Shown: positions 1 to 9,986 of the stretch, piece by piece
How the letters are laid out: every line of letters begins with the position of its first letter
Position numbering within the stretch: position 1 is the stretch's first letter
Assembly (NCBI GenBank): GCA_009777255.1
Contig: WRMG01000010.1
Coordinates: 1 to 36,005 of the forward strand
Length of the DNA stretch: 36,005 nt
Source: Oscillospiraceae bacterium
Lineage (GTDB): Bacteria > Bacillota > Clostridia > Oscillospirales > UBA929
Reading direction: 5' to 3'
Program-made: the position numbers and the translations under genes
Notes under the pieces: generated by a model
Told to the model about the DNA's origin: nothing
Seen by the model: only the letters and a program-made list of their open reading frames with translations
Databases searched by the model: none

Positions 1-2
1 AG

Positions 3-1889
3 CCGCCGCCCGCCGTAACCCATACAATCTCATTCGACGCCAACGGCGGAAACGGTAATATGGCAGCCGCGAGCGTTGCAGACGGCGAGAGCTACTCTGT
101 CCCGGCAAACACTTTCAATACTTTCACCCGCGCAAATCACACATTCACAGGGTGGAACACAGCGTTTGACGGAAGCGGCACGCCTTACCCGGTGTACGCG
201 GTGTTTGAAAACGTCACCGATGATATTACGCTGTACGCGCAGTGGCTGGAAGTGGGCGCAAACACCGCTTACTTAAACTTTAACGCAAACGGCGGCGACG
301 GGCTGATGGCGCCTATGGTAAGGTCGTCGCTTGCCAAGGATTCTTTGCCGGACAGCGCTTTTACACGCGACGGCTATACATTTACAGGCTGGTATCAGCC
401 GGCCCAGCAACTCGGAACGGGCGGTTACTTATTTTCGCCCGGGCATGAATTTACGTTTGGCGGAAGCCCCCATATGTCAAATACGCTTTATGCACAGTGG
501 GAACCCATCCCCGGCGACAATGAGCGGATTATAGCATATCACAGCGGTATCGGTAATTTGGCAATAAACGCAAGTAATTCACTCTTTGGAATGAGTTATA
601 TCGTGACTGCGGTAAAAGGCGAAGAACATACGCTTATAGCCAATCCTTTCGAAGCAAGAATTTTTGAATTTCCGTATACTTACGTAATGGAATTCAAAGG
701 CTGGCATGACACGCACAACGATATAATTTATCAGCCCGGCGAAAAATTCGAAGTTACATCGGACTCATGGCCTCCTTCCACCAATTTGGACGCAATTTGG
801 GAACGCGCCGGAAGCGGCCAAAGCTATACAGTCTCCTTCAACGCCAACGGCGGAGGCGGTACTATGGAGCCTGTGACTGTTCCGTCCGGTCTTTACACTC
901 CGGTGAACACTTTCACACCTCCCGCCGGAAAGATTTTCCTCGGCTGGTCAAGCAGTTCGACCGGCCCGGTTATAGGACTTCCGCTTAATATTGGTTCAAA
1001 CAGAACTCTGTGGGCGATTTGGGGTGACGCCCCGGACGGTCCCGATCCCGAGCTATCCGGCATCGACTACAGCGGCACCGACCTGACAGTCCCCGGCTCT
1101 GCAGGCGGCTTCTCGATAAACCTCACAAAAGAACTGTTTGTAAAACCTGAAACCTATACAATCGTAGCGTTCAGCATAGACGGCGGCAAAAAATGGAAAG
1201 CGGCGAAAGCCGACACGTTCAGCGACACGAAGTTCAACAAGCTGCTCAACAAGGATTTGGAGCTGCAGCTCTCTGACAAAGCGATTGAAAAAACGACGAA
1301 ACAGCCCGGCGAGGGCGCGACTATCATAACTTTCCCGAAGATAAACAAACGCCCGAAAATGGACAAATTAGTGGTGAATTACGTCATAGGCGCGGACGCT
1401 ACAGGCGCTACGACGGGCGAATGGGTACTCACTGAGAAAAACGGCACAACGTCGCTGAAAGCGGACATCGAGGTTGGAGCGGCAAACGGCAAGGTTGTCG
1501 ACGCGAACGGCTACGGCAAGTTCTTCGGCTCGGACGGCAGCACAAACGGCATAGGCATAATACCGCTGACGGGCGCGAAGCCCGCGAAAACGCCGTATTT
1601 CATCAGAAGCGCCCCGAAGCCCGCGGACGATAACGGCGCGTTTACTGCGGCAAGCAAAGCGAAGCGAATCAATGTCCTCGGCGAACAGAAAGCGCCGAAT
1701 TACAAAGTGAACAAGGGTGTAATAAAGTACAAGGCCAACACGGTTATTCAGCAGGGCGGCGGCGCTGCTGCGGTGCAGACGGCGAAAGGCGAATGGGATA
1801 CTGAGGGCGAGGTAACGCTGTGGATGGCGGCGACTGCGAAAAAGCCCGCGTCGGCGAAGCAGGTCTTGACAGTGACTGTATCGCCGTAA
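3..1889 (+). CDS. InlB B-repeat (Listeria-Bacteroides repeat) surface/secreted protein, 5' partial
   Basis: Frame is open to the window start (..VTHTISFDANGGNGNMAAA..). About four repeat units of the type FNANGG..FTGW....TLYAQW, then a C-terminal region with no family I recognise. The ORF-track start at 60 is probably internal. Confidence 0.8.
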   Translation, partial: PPPAVTHTISFDANGGNGNMAAASVADGESYSVPANTFNTFTRANHTFTGWNTAFDGSGTPYPVYAVFENVTDDITLYAQWLEVGANTAYLNFNANGGDGLMAPMVRSSLAKDSLPDSAFTRDGYTFTGWYQPAQQLGTGGYLFSPGHEFTFGGSPHMSNTLYAQWEPIPGDNERIIAYHSGIGNLAINASNSLFGMSYIVTAVKGEEHTLIANPFEARIFEFPYTYVMEFKGWHDTHNDIIYQPGEKFEVTSDSWPPSTNLDAIWERAGSGQSYTVSFNANGGGGTMEPVTVPSGLYTPVNTFTPPAGKIFLGWSSSSTGPVIGLPLNIGSNRTLWAIWGDAPDGPDPELSGIDYSGTDLTVPGSAGGFSINLTKELFVKPETYTIVAFSIDGGKKWKAAKADTFSDTKFNKLLNKDLELQLSDKAIEKTTKQPGEGATIITFPKINKRPKMDKLVVNYVIGADATGATTGEWVLTEKNGTTSLKADIEVGAANGKVVDANGYGKFFGSDGSTNGIGIIPLTGAKPAKTPYFIRSAPKPADDNGAFTAASKAKRINVLGEQKAPNYKVNKGVIKYKANTVIQQGGGAAAVQTAKGEWDTEGEVTLWMAATAKKPASAKQVLTVTVSP

Positions 1890-1918
1890 CGCAGAATAGC
1901 ACGGGATATTTAGATATA

Positions 1919-1957
1919 GAAACACCTGACAGGATTTAATATTCCGTCAGGTGTTTC
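1919..1957 (+). terminator. Terminator-like hairpin after the InlB-repeat gene
   Basis: 12-bp perfect inverted repeat GAAACACCTGAC / GTCAGGTGTTTC with a 15-nt loop, 30 nt after the stop. The downstream T-run is weak. Confidence 0.5.
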
Positions 1958-1987
1958 CGTCTGTCATAGACCTCATATTTATCGGTA

Positions 1988-2016
1988 TTGCAGCTATTTC
2001 GCGCCTATGATATAAT
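1988..2016 (+). promoter_or_regulatory. Candidate sigA-type promoter (P1) upstream of the histidine kinase
   Basis: TTGCAG (1988-1993), 17-nt spacer, TATAAT (2011-2016) with extended -10 TGA. Confidence 0.55.
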
Positions 2017-2108
2017 GTCCGCAAACGGACATTATAACTGATTAAATATTATATCATTCGGCGTCAACGCCGACCGGCGCTTTGCGCCTATGATATAATG
2101 TCCGCAAA
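2001..2108 (+). repeat. 25-bp direct repeat GCGCCTATGATATAATGTCCGCAAA at 2001-2025 and 2084-2108 enclosing nested palindromes
   Basis: The two copies are identical. The first forms a perfect 11-bp stem TATAATGTCCG-CAAA-CGGACATTATA (2011-2036). ATTATATCAT at 2048-2057 is the inverse of ATGATATAAT at 2090-2099. Confidence 0.85.
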
Positions 2109-2122
2109 GGGGGCGCGGGATT

Positions 2123-3184
2123 ATGCAAAAGCTGACCGACAAGCTGGTGCTGCTGGGACTGTGTCTGCTGGCGCTGTCTCTGTCGGACATACGGTGGCTC
2201 TCAATTGTCGTCATGCTTATCGCGCTGGCCGTCAGCTCGCTCTGCGATTACTTTGAAAACAAAGTCCCGATGGTTTTATGCGCGGCATACGCGGCGGCAT
2301 GCCTTATAATCCCCGAGTTTACCATCTTCCTGCCGCTCGTCGTTTACGACTGCGCCGGTATGGAAAAGCTGCCGCTCAGGTTCTGCTGGTGCGCCGCGCT
2401 TCCGGCCGGTCTGTTCGTTGGCGGCTGGCAAACCGCGGTGGTCGCCGCGCTGGCCTCGGGCACGGCCTTTCTGCTGCAATACAGAACGTCGTCACAGCTG
2501 AAAACCCGTGACGAGTTTTTCGCGCTGACCGACGACGCGAATGAAAAAGCCGCGTTTTTAGAGCGCGAAAACCGCGAGCTGACGGAAAGGCAGGACTATG
2601 AGGTGCGTCTGGCGACGCTGGCGGAACGCAACCGCATCGCCCGTGAGATCCACGACAATGTGGGGCATCTGCTTACCCGCTCCATTTTGCAGCTCGGCGC
2701 TCTGCGCGTCGCCAACGCTTCGGACGGCAAACTGACCGGCGATTTGGATTCAGTCAAAAGCACGCTGTCCGAGGCGATGGACAGCGTCCGCAGCAGCGTC
2801 CACGACCTGTACGACGAATCCGTTGACCTCAGGCTGCAACTGGAGAAAATGACCGGCGCGTTCAATTTCTGTCCGGTCAGGCTGCGTTACGACGCCGGCG
2901 AACTCCCCGTCAGACTCAGAAACTGTTTCGCCGCCGTCACGCGTGAAGCCCTGAACAATATCGCGCGCCACAGCGGCGCCACGGAAGCGTCCGTCGCCGT
3001 AACCGAGCATCCCGCGTTCTGCCAGCTCATCATACGGGATAACGGGGCGTCCGGAACGGGGAAAGGCGCAAAGGGAATAGGTCTGCAAAACATGGCCGAC
3101 CGCGTGAACGCGCTTGGCGGCATTTTCCGCGCGGAGTATGACAAGGGGTTCAAAATCTTTATTTCGGTTCCAAAGGGGGATTGA
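2123..3184 (+). CDS. Sensor histidine kinase, NarL/LiaS type (HisKA_3 + HATPase_c) with hydrophobic N-terminal region
   Basis: H-box ERNRIAREIHDNVGHLLTRS; N-box REALNNIARHSGA; G-box KGIGLQNMADRV. Hydrophobic segments precede it. GGGGGCG upstream of the ATG. Confidence 0.92.
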   Translation: MQKLTDKLVLLGLCLLALSLSDIRWLSIVVMLIALAVSSLCDYFENKVPMVLCAAYAAACLIIPEFTIFLPLVVYDCAGMEKLPLRFCWCAALPAGLFVGGWQTAVVAALASGTAFLLQYRTSSQLKTRDEFFALTDDANEKAAFLERENRELTERQDYEVRLATLAERNRIAREIHDNVGHLLTRSILQLGALRVANASDGKLTGDLDSVKSTLSEAMDSVRSSVHDLYDESVDLRLQLEKMTGAFNFCPVRLRYDAGELPVRLRNCFAAVTREALNNIARHSGATEASVAVTEHPAFCQLIIRDNGASGTGKGAKGIGLQNMADRVNALGGIFRAEYDKGFKIFISVPKGD

Positions 3185-3813
3185 GATTGAAAATCGTTAT
3201 CGTAGACGACGACCGCTTTATATGCGCGTCGCTCAAAACCATACTTCAGGCCGACCCCGAGATTGAGGTGGCCGCCGTGGGCGCGAGCGGCGAGGAGGCG
3301 GTCCGGCTGTACGAGAGTGTCCGCCCCGACATACTGCTGACGGACATCCGCATGGACGGCATGTCCGGTCTTGAGGCGGGAGAGCGTATCCTGCGGACAT
3401 ATCCAAACGCGAGGATACTTTTCCTTACAACCTTCTCCGACAACGAATATATTGTAAAAGCGCTGCGCATGGGCGCAAAAGGTTACTTAATCAAACAGAA
3501 CGCCGAAACGATAGCCACTGCGCTGAAAGCCGTCATGTCTGGCCAAAGCGTGTTCGGCGGCGAGATCGTGGCAAAGCTGCCGTCCTTTATCAGCGGGCCC
3601 GCAAAACACGACCTGTCGGAGTTCGGCGTCGGAGAGCGCGAAACGGAGATCATCGAGCATGTGGCCAAGGGCCTCAACAACAAAGAAATAGCGGACGCGC
3701 TGTACCTTAGCGAAGGCACGGTCAGAAATTATCTGAGCGTCATTCTTGACAAGTTGGGGCTTCGTGACCGGACGCAGCTGGCCGTATTTTATCATAATCA
3801 GGGAGGACTGTAA
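3181..3813 (+). CDS. Response regulator, NarL/FixJ family (REC + LuxR HTH)
   Basis: VIVDDDRF, LLTDIRMDGMSG, LIKQ; C-terminal GVGERETEIIEHVAKGLNNKEIADALYLSEGTVRNYLS. TTG start overlaps the kinase stop. Confidence 0.93.
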   Translation: MRLKIVIVDDDRFICASLKTILQADPEIEVAAVGASGEEAVRLYESVRPDILLTDIRMDGMSGLEAGERILRTYPNARILFLTTFSDNEYIVKALRMGAKGYLIKQNAETIATALKAVMSGQSVFGGEIVAKLPSFISGPAKHDLSEFGVGERETEIIEHVAKGLNNKEIADALYLSEGTVRNYLSVILDKLGLRDRTQLAVFYHNQGGL

Positions 3814-5003
3814 TGAACATCCAACTTATTCTAAGCGTAATAACCGTCGCGCTGCTTATTTTTATCGCGGCGCTGCTGCTCGTCCGCGGAAAAAAATCAG
3901 GCCTGGGCGAAATCAAAGCACTGCTGAAACGCGCCGCCGACGAACAGCGCGACGGCGTGCAAAGGCAGGTCGCCGCCGCCGCGAACGAGCAGTTTCAGCG
4001 CTTCGGCATGATACACGAAAGCGTCCAGTCCACCCTGCGCGCCGGCCGCGAAGAGACAAACCGGCAGCTCGAAAAAATCAACGCCACTCTGGAGAGCAGA
4101 ATGCAGGCACTTCAGGAGAGCAACGAGAAACGCCTTGAGCAGATGCGGGGAGTGGTGGACGAAAAGCTGCAAAAAACGCTTGAAGCGCGGCTGGCGCAAT
4201 CCTTCGAGCTGGTCAGCAAACAGCTCGACAGCGTCCAGCAGGGCCTTGGCGAAATGAAGAACCTCGCCGCCGACGCGAAAAGCCTGAAAAACGCGCTCAT
4301 CAACGTCAAGGAGCGCGGCACATACGGCGAGGTGCGGCTCGAGAAACTGCTCTCAGACATACTTGCCCCCGGCCAGTACGAGCTGAACGTGGAGATAGAC
4401 GGCGGCAAACGCGTCGAGTTTGTCGTCAAGCTGCCCGGCAGCGGCGATACGCCGCTATGGCTGCCCATCGACTCGAAGTTCCCGATCGAGGACTACAACC
4501 GCCTGCTCGACGCCGAGGACAAGGCCGCTATCGACGAGGCGCGAAAATCACTGGCGCAGAAAATCCGCGCGTTTGCCAGAGATATAAGCGGCAAGTATAT
4601 CCTGCCGCCGAAAACCACCGACTTCGCGCTGATGTTTCTGCCGACGGAGGGCCTGTACGCAGAGGTAATCCGTGACGCCGCGCTGTTCGAAGAACTCCGT
4701 GAAAAGTATAAGGTCATCGCCGTCGGGGCGTCAACGCTGTCCGCGTTTCTGGCCTCGCTTCAAATGGGGTTCAAGACACTGGCTATCGAACAGCGCTCAC
4801 AGGAGGTATGGAACACTCTCAGAGAGGTCAAGACAGAATTTATCAAGTTCAGCGAAACACTGGACAAGGCGCATAAGCAGATCCAGACGGCGGACAGAAC
4901 ACTGGAGGAGCTGGCGGGCGTACGCACGAGAAAATTACACAGAAAGCTCCTCTCCGTCGAGGAGCTGAGCGACGCCGGCGACGACCCGCAGCTGCTTCCG
5001 TAA
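3813..5003 (+). CDS. rmuC: DNA recombination protein RmuC
   Basis: N-terminal TM, long coiled coil, then the RmuC core KERGTYGEVRLEKLLSDIL..LPIDSKFPIEDY..TTDFALMFLPTEGLYAEV. Start ATG overlaps the previous TAA. Confidence 0.92.
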   Translation: MNIQLILSVITVALLIFIAALLLVRGKKSGLGEIKALLKRAADEQRDGVQRQVAAAANEQFQRFGMIHESVQSTLRAGREETNRQLEKINATLESRMQALQESNEKRLEQMRGVVDEKLQKTLEARLAQSFELVSKQLDSVQQGLGEMKNLAADAKSLKNALINVKERGTYGEVRLEKLLSDILAPGQYELNVEIDGGKRVEFVVKLPGSGDTPLWLPIDSKFPIEDYNRLLDAEDKAAIDEARKSLAQKIRAFARDISGKYILPPKTTDFALMFLPTEGLYAEVIRDAALFEELREKYKVIAVGASTLSAFLASLQMGFKTLAIEQRSQEVWNTLREVKTEFIKFSETLDKAHKQIQTADRTLEELAGVRTRKLHRKLLSVEELSDAGDDPQLLP

Positions 5004-5056
5004 GACGCGGTTTACGGCAGGTCGCCCGCCCCCAATAAATTCCATCAACATAATAC

Positions 5057-5085
5057 TTGAAAATATTCCATTTATAGTTTATAAT
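5057..5085 (+). promoter_or_regulatory. Candidate sigA-type promoter
   Basis: TTGAAA (5057-5062), 17-nt spacer, TATAAT (5080-5085), about 55 nt upstream of the 5140 ATG. Confidence 0.6.
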
Positions 5086-5139
5086 GTAATTCATCTGTTG
5101 TGTTATGTTAATCTATAAGCCGCGATACGGAGGTTGCAA

Positions 5140-8085
5140 ATGAAAATCAGAAGAATAATATCCATAGCGATAACGGCGCTTTTGCTTTCGGCGCTGTTTG
5201 CCCCCGTCGAATCAAAGGCCGCCCAGACGGACGAATTTCGTGCCGTGTGGGTCGCCACCGTGCTGAATCTGGATTATCCCAGCAAGCCCGGACTCAGCGC
5301 CGACCAGCTGAAAAAAGAGGCCGACGCAATACTGGACGGTGCCGCGGACATGGGGTACAACGCGGTCATTCTGCAAGTCCGCCCCACGACCGACGCGTTT
5401 TACAAATCCTCGATCTTCCCGTGGTCAAGCTACCTGACCGGCGCGCAGGGCACGGCCCCCGCCGGCGGCTTCGACCCGCTTGAATACTGGGTGGAGCAGG
5501 CGCACGCGCGCGGCCTTCAGCTGCACGCGTGGATAAACCCGTTCAGGATAACGCAGGGCAGCGCGACCAACAAACAGCACGACCTTGCAAAGCTCGCCGC
5601 AAACAACCCCGCGAGAAAGAACCCGGGCTGGACCGTCGCGCATCCCGACGGAAGGCTGTACTTCAACCCCGGCATCCCCGAGGTAAGACAGCTGATCATA
5701 GACGGCTGCGTCGAAATAGTCAAAAATTATAAAGTAGACGGCATCCACTTCGACGACTATTTCTATCCCGGCGCCGACTTTGCCGACGACGCGGCATACG
5801 CCAAATACGGCTCCGGCTACTCAAGCAAAGCCGAATGGCGGCGCGGCAACGTAGACAAATTAATTCAGGATACGCATAAAGCCGTAAAGGCCGCGAGGGC
5901 CGACGCCCAGTTCGGCGTGTCGCCGTTCGCTATATGGGCGAACAAGTCCACAAACGCGCTGGGCAGCGACACAAACGGCTTCCAGTCATATGTAAGCCAA
6001 TACGCCGACTCGCGCAAATGGGTAAAAAACAACTGGATGGACTATGTTGCCCCGCAGATATACTGGAACATCGGCGCGACCAACTCCGATTACGCAAAAC
6101 TGCTGCCATGGTGGGTTGACGTTGTCAAGGGCACAAACGTCAAGCTCTATATCGGCACGGCTATCTACCGAGTGGACGAGGCAAAAAACGCGGATAACGC
6201 GTGGTACGACGGTCAGGAGATAGCGCGTCAGGCGGAGCTTAACGCCAAATACCCCGAGGTCGGCGGCGTTATCCATTTCAGATACGCCACGCTTAAAAAC
6301 AGCGCCGTAAAAGAAGTGGTGTCGATGATATTCGACTCGCCGCGCCCCGCCGCCCCTCCCTCCGTCCCCGTCGCCGACGAGTTCAAAATGCCGCAGATAC
6401 AGCTCGGCAGGCTGGCCGTCGGCAGACCCACCTCCGCCTCGCTGACAACGGGCGAAACGGCGTACTATATACTCGGCACCTGCGACCCGGGTAAAAAGCT
6501 CTTCGTCAACGGCAAAGAGGTCGAGGACATATCTAAAGAGGGCTTCTTCGGCTTCCACGCCAACCTCAGCGTCGGCGACAACGCGTTCAGATTCACTCAG
6601 GAGGGCCAAACGCCCGTCACCGTTACCCTGACAAGAAAGGCCGCGACGGTCACGCCCGCCTCGCCGATGAGTACGGTTGACATCGCCGCGGGCTCGGTGT
6701 TCCCAAGAACGGCCGACGAGTACCGCAGACCCGGCGAAACAGTCACACTCAGCTGTACCGCTCCGATCGGCGCGGCGGTCAAGGTGACGATAGGCGGCCG
6801 GACCCATGACATGACTCCGGCGGCGAAAACAGCCCCCGGCACGGGCGCCTACCCGACAACGTATACCTATCAGTATACATTTCCCGCCACAAGCACGACG
6901 GGCAGGCTGGTCAACATCGGGACCCCGAAATACACGATGACATACGGCGGCAGAAACTACTCCCGCGACGCGGGCGGCGCGCTGATCTCCATAACGCCCG
7001 GAACGCCGTTTTATGCCGCCGTCGCCTCCGGCGACGCGTATATGTTCCCCAACTCCTCGACTACCGGCGGGCCAAAGGCCGAGCTGGTAAAGGGCCAGCG
7101 TGACTATATCACGGGCGTCGCGGGCAACGGCGACTGGATACGCCTCGCCGTCGGCGGCTGGGTGCAAAGCTCCGATGTCAGCATTATCAAAGACGAAACC
7201 TCGGCGCTCAGAAGCGAAATCAGCTCCGCCTCATATACAGTCGGCGCCAAGACCGACACGCTCGCGCTGAAAACGGGCAGCCTGACGGCCACGGATATTG
7301 AGTTTGACGGCAAAACGCTTGTCTATACCGTTTCAAACTCGGCCTCCGCGCCGAGGGTAACGCTTCCCGGCAGCGCCGTTGTAACCAATATAAAATCCGA
7401 AACGGCAAACGGCGCGGCAGTCTACACGCTGACCGTGGGCGACCGTTTCGACGGCTATTACCTCACGGCGGAGGGCGATACGCTGACGCTTAACCTGAAG
7501 CGCCGCCCAAGGGCGCAGACGGGCGATAAGCCGCTGACCGGCATAAGCATACTGCTCGACCCCGGCCACGGCGGAACCGACACGGGCGCGATAGGCCCGC
7601 TGGGAGCGCGGCTGGCCGAGAAACATATAAATATAGCGCTCGCTTATAAACTCAAGGCGATACTGGAGGAACAGGGCGCGGCGGTTACGCTTTCGCGTGC
7701 GGGCGACACCTTGCCGTCGCTCGGCGACCGCGTGGAGCAGTCGCGCGAGCTGCGCGCCGATATGTTTATTTCGATGCACGCGAACAGCGTCGCCGAAAGT
7801 ACGAACTCGTCAAATATCAGAGGGTTCGAGGCGTTTTACCGCAACAACGCGGGCAAAAAGCTGTCCGACCTGCTGGTAAGCACGGTCAAGGCCGATCCGG
7901 TCTACGGCAACCGCTCGTCAAAGCAGTCCAACTTCTTCGTCCTCCGCCCGACATGGGCGCCGTCGGCGCTGATCGAAACGGGCTTTGTCAGCAACGTGGG
8001 CGATTTCAGCCGCCTTGTAAGCGAGGACGAGCAGTATAAGCTGGCGTCGCTGCTGGCGTCCGCGATAGTGAAATATTTCAGCTGA
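5140..8085 (+). CDS. Secreted GHL10/DUF187 glycosidase-like protein fused to a C-terminal N-acetylmuramoyl-L-alanine amidase (Amidase_3)
   Basis: Signal peptide; RAVWVATVLNLDYPSKPG..VDGIHFDDYFYPG (GHL10-like); SH3-like and AMIN-like middle; ILLDPGHGGTDTGA..AEKHINIA..SMHANS..LIETGFVSN. GGAGG precedes the ATG at 5140; the ORF track uses an upstream TTG at 5134. Confidence 0.88.
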   Translation: MKIRRIISIAITALLLSALFAPVESKAAQTDEFRAVWVATVLNLDYPSKPGLSADQLKKEADAILDGAADMGYNAVILQVRPTTDAFYKSSIFPWSSYLTGAQGTAPAGGFDPLEYWVEQAHARGLQLHAWINPFRITQGSATNKQHDLAKLAANNPARKNPGWTVAHPDGRLYFNPGIPEVRQLIIDGCVEIVKNYKVDGIHFDDYFYPGADFADDAAYAKYGSGYSSKAEWRRGNVDKLIQDTHKAVKAARADAQFGVSPFAIWANKSTNALGSDTNGFQSYVSQYADSRKWVKNNWMDYVAPQIYWNIGATNSDYAKLLPWWVDVVKGTNVKLYIGTAIYRVDEAKNADNAWYDGQEIARQAELNAKYPEVGGVIHFRYATLKNSAVKEVVSMIFDSPRPAAPPSVPVADEFKMPQIQLGRLAVGRPTSASLTTGETAYYILGTCDPGKKLFVNGKEVEDISKEGFFGFHANLSVGDNAFRFTQEGQTPVTVTLTRKAATVTPASPMSTVDIAAGSVFPRTADEYRRPGETVTLSCTAPIGAAVKVTIGGRTHDMTPAAKTAPGTGAYPTTYTYQYTFPATSTTGRLVNIGTPKYTMTYGGRNYSRDAGGALISITPGTPFYAAVASGDAYMFPNSSTTGGPKAELVKGQRDYITGVAGNGDWIRLAVGGWVQSSDVSIIKDETSALRSEISSASYTVGAKTDTLALKTGSLTATDIEFDGKTLVYTVSNSASAPRVTLPGSAVVTNIKSETANGAAVYTLTVGDRFDGYYLTAEGDTLTLNLKRRPRAQTGDKPLTGISILLDPGHGGTDTGAIGPLGARLAEKHINIALAYKLKAILEEQGAAVTLSRAGDTLPSLGDRVEQSRELRADMFISMHANSVAESTNSSNIRGFEAFYRNNAGKKLSDLLVSTVKADPVYGNRSSKQSNFFVLRPTWAPSALIETGFVSNVGDFSRLVSEDEQYKLASLLASAIVKYFS

Positions 8086-9986
8086 TGCCGGATATTCTCG
8101 GGTTAAAAGGGGTCGGGGCGGCGCGCGCGAAAGCGTTTGCCCGCCTCGGCCTGAACACGACGCTTGATCTGCTGCGCTACTATCCCGCCGGCTACGAGGA
8201 CAGAACGAATATATTGGACATCCGCTCGCTTCTGCCCGGCCTCTCCTGCTGCGTGCGCGCCATGGTTGCCGAAACGCCGCGCGAATCCCGCGTAAGGGAC
8301 GGCCTGTCGCTTACGAAACTTACAGCCGTCGATGAAACCGGACGGCTGTTTCTCACGTTCTTCAATTCGCCCTATGTCAAAAACTCTCTGGTACAGGGCA
8401 AAACATACGTATTCTACGGTAAAATAGAGGTAAACGGCGGCCGCGTCTGCATGACGAATCCGGTGTTCGAGCCGGAGAGCCGCCAGGGCGCGGCGACAGG
8501 CCGCGTCGTCCCCGTATACGGGCTTACAAAGGGGCTTACCCAGTATAACCTCCGCTCCGCCGTCGAACAGGCGTTGGAACGCCACGAGGTTTCGCGTGAC
8601 GACCCGCTGCGGCAGATACACGCCCCCGACGATATGGAGAGCCTGCAAAACGCCCGCGACACGCTGGCGTACAACGAGCTGTACGCCCTCGCGCTAAAGC
8701 TGGCCAAGCTGAAAAGCGAACGCATGGCAAAAACGGGCCATATCTTTCCGCCGCTGGACGCCGGCGAATTTGAGGATTCGCTGCCGTTCAAGCTGACCGG
8801 CGCTCAGCGCGGAGCCATAGCCGAAGTGGGGAACGAGCTGTCGAGCGGCACGTTAATGGCGCGCCTGATACAGGGCGACGTCGGCTCGGGTAAAACCATG
8901 ATAGCCGCTTACGCGGGGCTTCGCGCGTGCCGCGGCGGCTTTCAGGCAGCGCTCATGGCGCCGACCGAGCTGCTCGCCGCGCAGCATTACGCCACGTTAA
9001 AGCCGCTGCTTGACAAATGGGGCGTCGTGTCATGCCTGCTGACCGGACGCATAACACCGGCGAACAAGGCCAAACTACACAGAGAGATTGCCGGCGGGGA
9101 TATTGAGTTTATCGTCGGCACACACGCGCTCATCTCAAAAAACACAGTGTTTTCAAACCTCGCGCTTATCATCACCGACGAGCAGCACCGCTTCGGCGTT
9201 TCCCAGCGCGAAACGCTCCAGTCAAAAGGCAGAGACGCCCACACGCTGTACATGTCGGCGACTCCCATACCGCGCACGCTTGCGCTTTTGCTGTACGGCG
9301 AGCTGGACGTGTCGGCGCTGAACGAGCTGCCCCCCGGCAGAACGCCCGTGAAAACCTACGCCGTAAACGAGGGGTACAGGGAGCGTATAAATAAATTCAT
9401 AGAAAAAACCGTGACCGGCGGCGGCCAAGTGTTTGTCGTATGCCCCGCCATCGGGGAACAGGACGCCGCCGACATAGCCGACGTCGGCACGGTACACGCC
9501 CGCCTCTCCGCCGCTTTTCCGAGGTTCGGGGTCGGGCTGGCCCACGGCAGGCTCAAGCAAAAGGACCGCGCGGCCGTTATGGCCAGCTTTTCAAACGGCG
9601 AAATCCCCATACTCGTAGCCACCACCGTCATAGAGGTGGGAGTGGACGTGCCCAACGCCAACCTCATGGTAGTGGAGAACGCCGACCGCTTCGGGCTGGC
9701 GCAGCTGCACCAGCTGCGCGGGCGCGTCGGACGCGGAAAACGCGAATCGTTCTGCGTGCTGTTCGGCGGCGGCGCCGGAGAGCTGGCGGCAAAACGGCTT
9801 AAAATACTGGAAAATTCCAACGACGGCTTTGAAATAGCCGAGCTGGATTTGCAGCTCCGAGGTTCCGGCGATTTCTTCGGCACCCGTCAGCACGGCCTTC
9901 CCGAGCTGAATCTCCCCCGAGGCTATAATATCTCCGTTATACAAAAAGCCCGCGCCGACGCGGAACGCAGCCTCCGCGGTTTGTAG
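8085..9986 (+). CDS. recG: ATP-dependent DNA helicase RecG
   Basis: GDVGSGKT, MAPTELLAAQHY, DEQHRFGV, MSATPIPRTLAL, ATTVIEVGVDVPNAN, QLRGRVGRG. TGATG overlap with the upstream gene. Confidence 0.97.
   Translation: MPDILGLKGVGAARAKAFARLGLNTTLDLLRYYPAGYEDRTNILDIRSLLPGLSCCVRAMVAETPRESRVRDGLSLTKLTAVDETGRLFLTFFNSPYVKNSLVQGKTYVFYGKIEVNGGRVCMTNPVFEPESRQGAATGRVVPVYGLTKGLTQYNLRSAVEQALERHEVSRDDPLRQIHAPDDMESLQNARDTLAYNELYALALKLAKLKSERMAKTGHIFPPLDAGEFEDSLPFKLTGAQRGAIAEVGNELSSGTLMARLIQGDVGSGKTMIAAYAGLRACRGGFQAALMAPTELLAAQHYATLKPLLDKWGVVSCLLTGRITPANKAKLHREIAGGDIEFIVGTHALISKNTVFSNLALIITDEQHRFGVSQRETLQSKGRDAHTLYMSATPIPRTLALLLYGELDVSALNELPPGRTPVKTYAVNEGYRERINKFIEKTVTGGGQVFVVCPAIGEQDAADIADVGTVHARLSAAFPRFGVGLAHGRLKQKDRAAVMASFSNGEIPILVATTVIEVGVDVPNANLMVVENADRFGLAQLHQLRGRVGRGKRESFCVLFGGGAGELAAKRLKILENSNDGFEIAELDLQLRGSGDFFGTRQHGLPELNLPRGYNISVIQKARADAERSLRGL

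Noticed and set aside
5986-7167. 393-aa minus-strand ORF opposite the glycosidase-amidase gene
   Set aside because: Shadow ORF typical of high-GC coding DNA; Arg/Ala/Gly-rich low-information translation with no motifs, while the plus strand has clear conserved domains.
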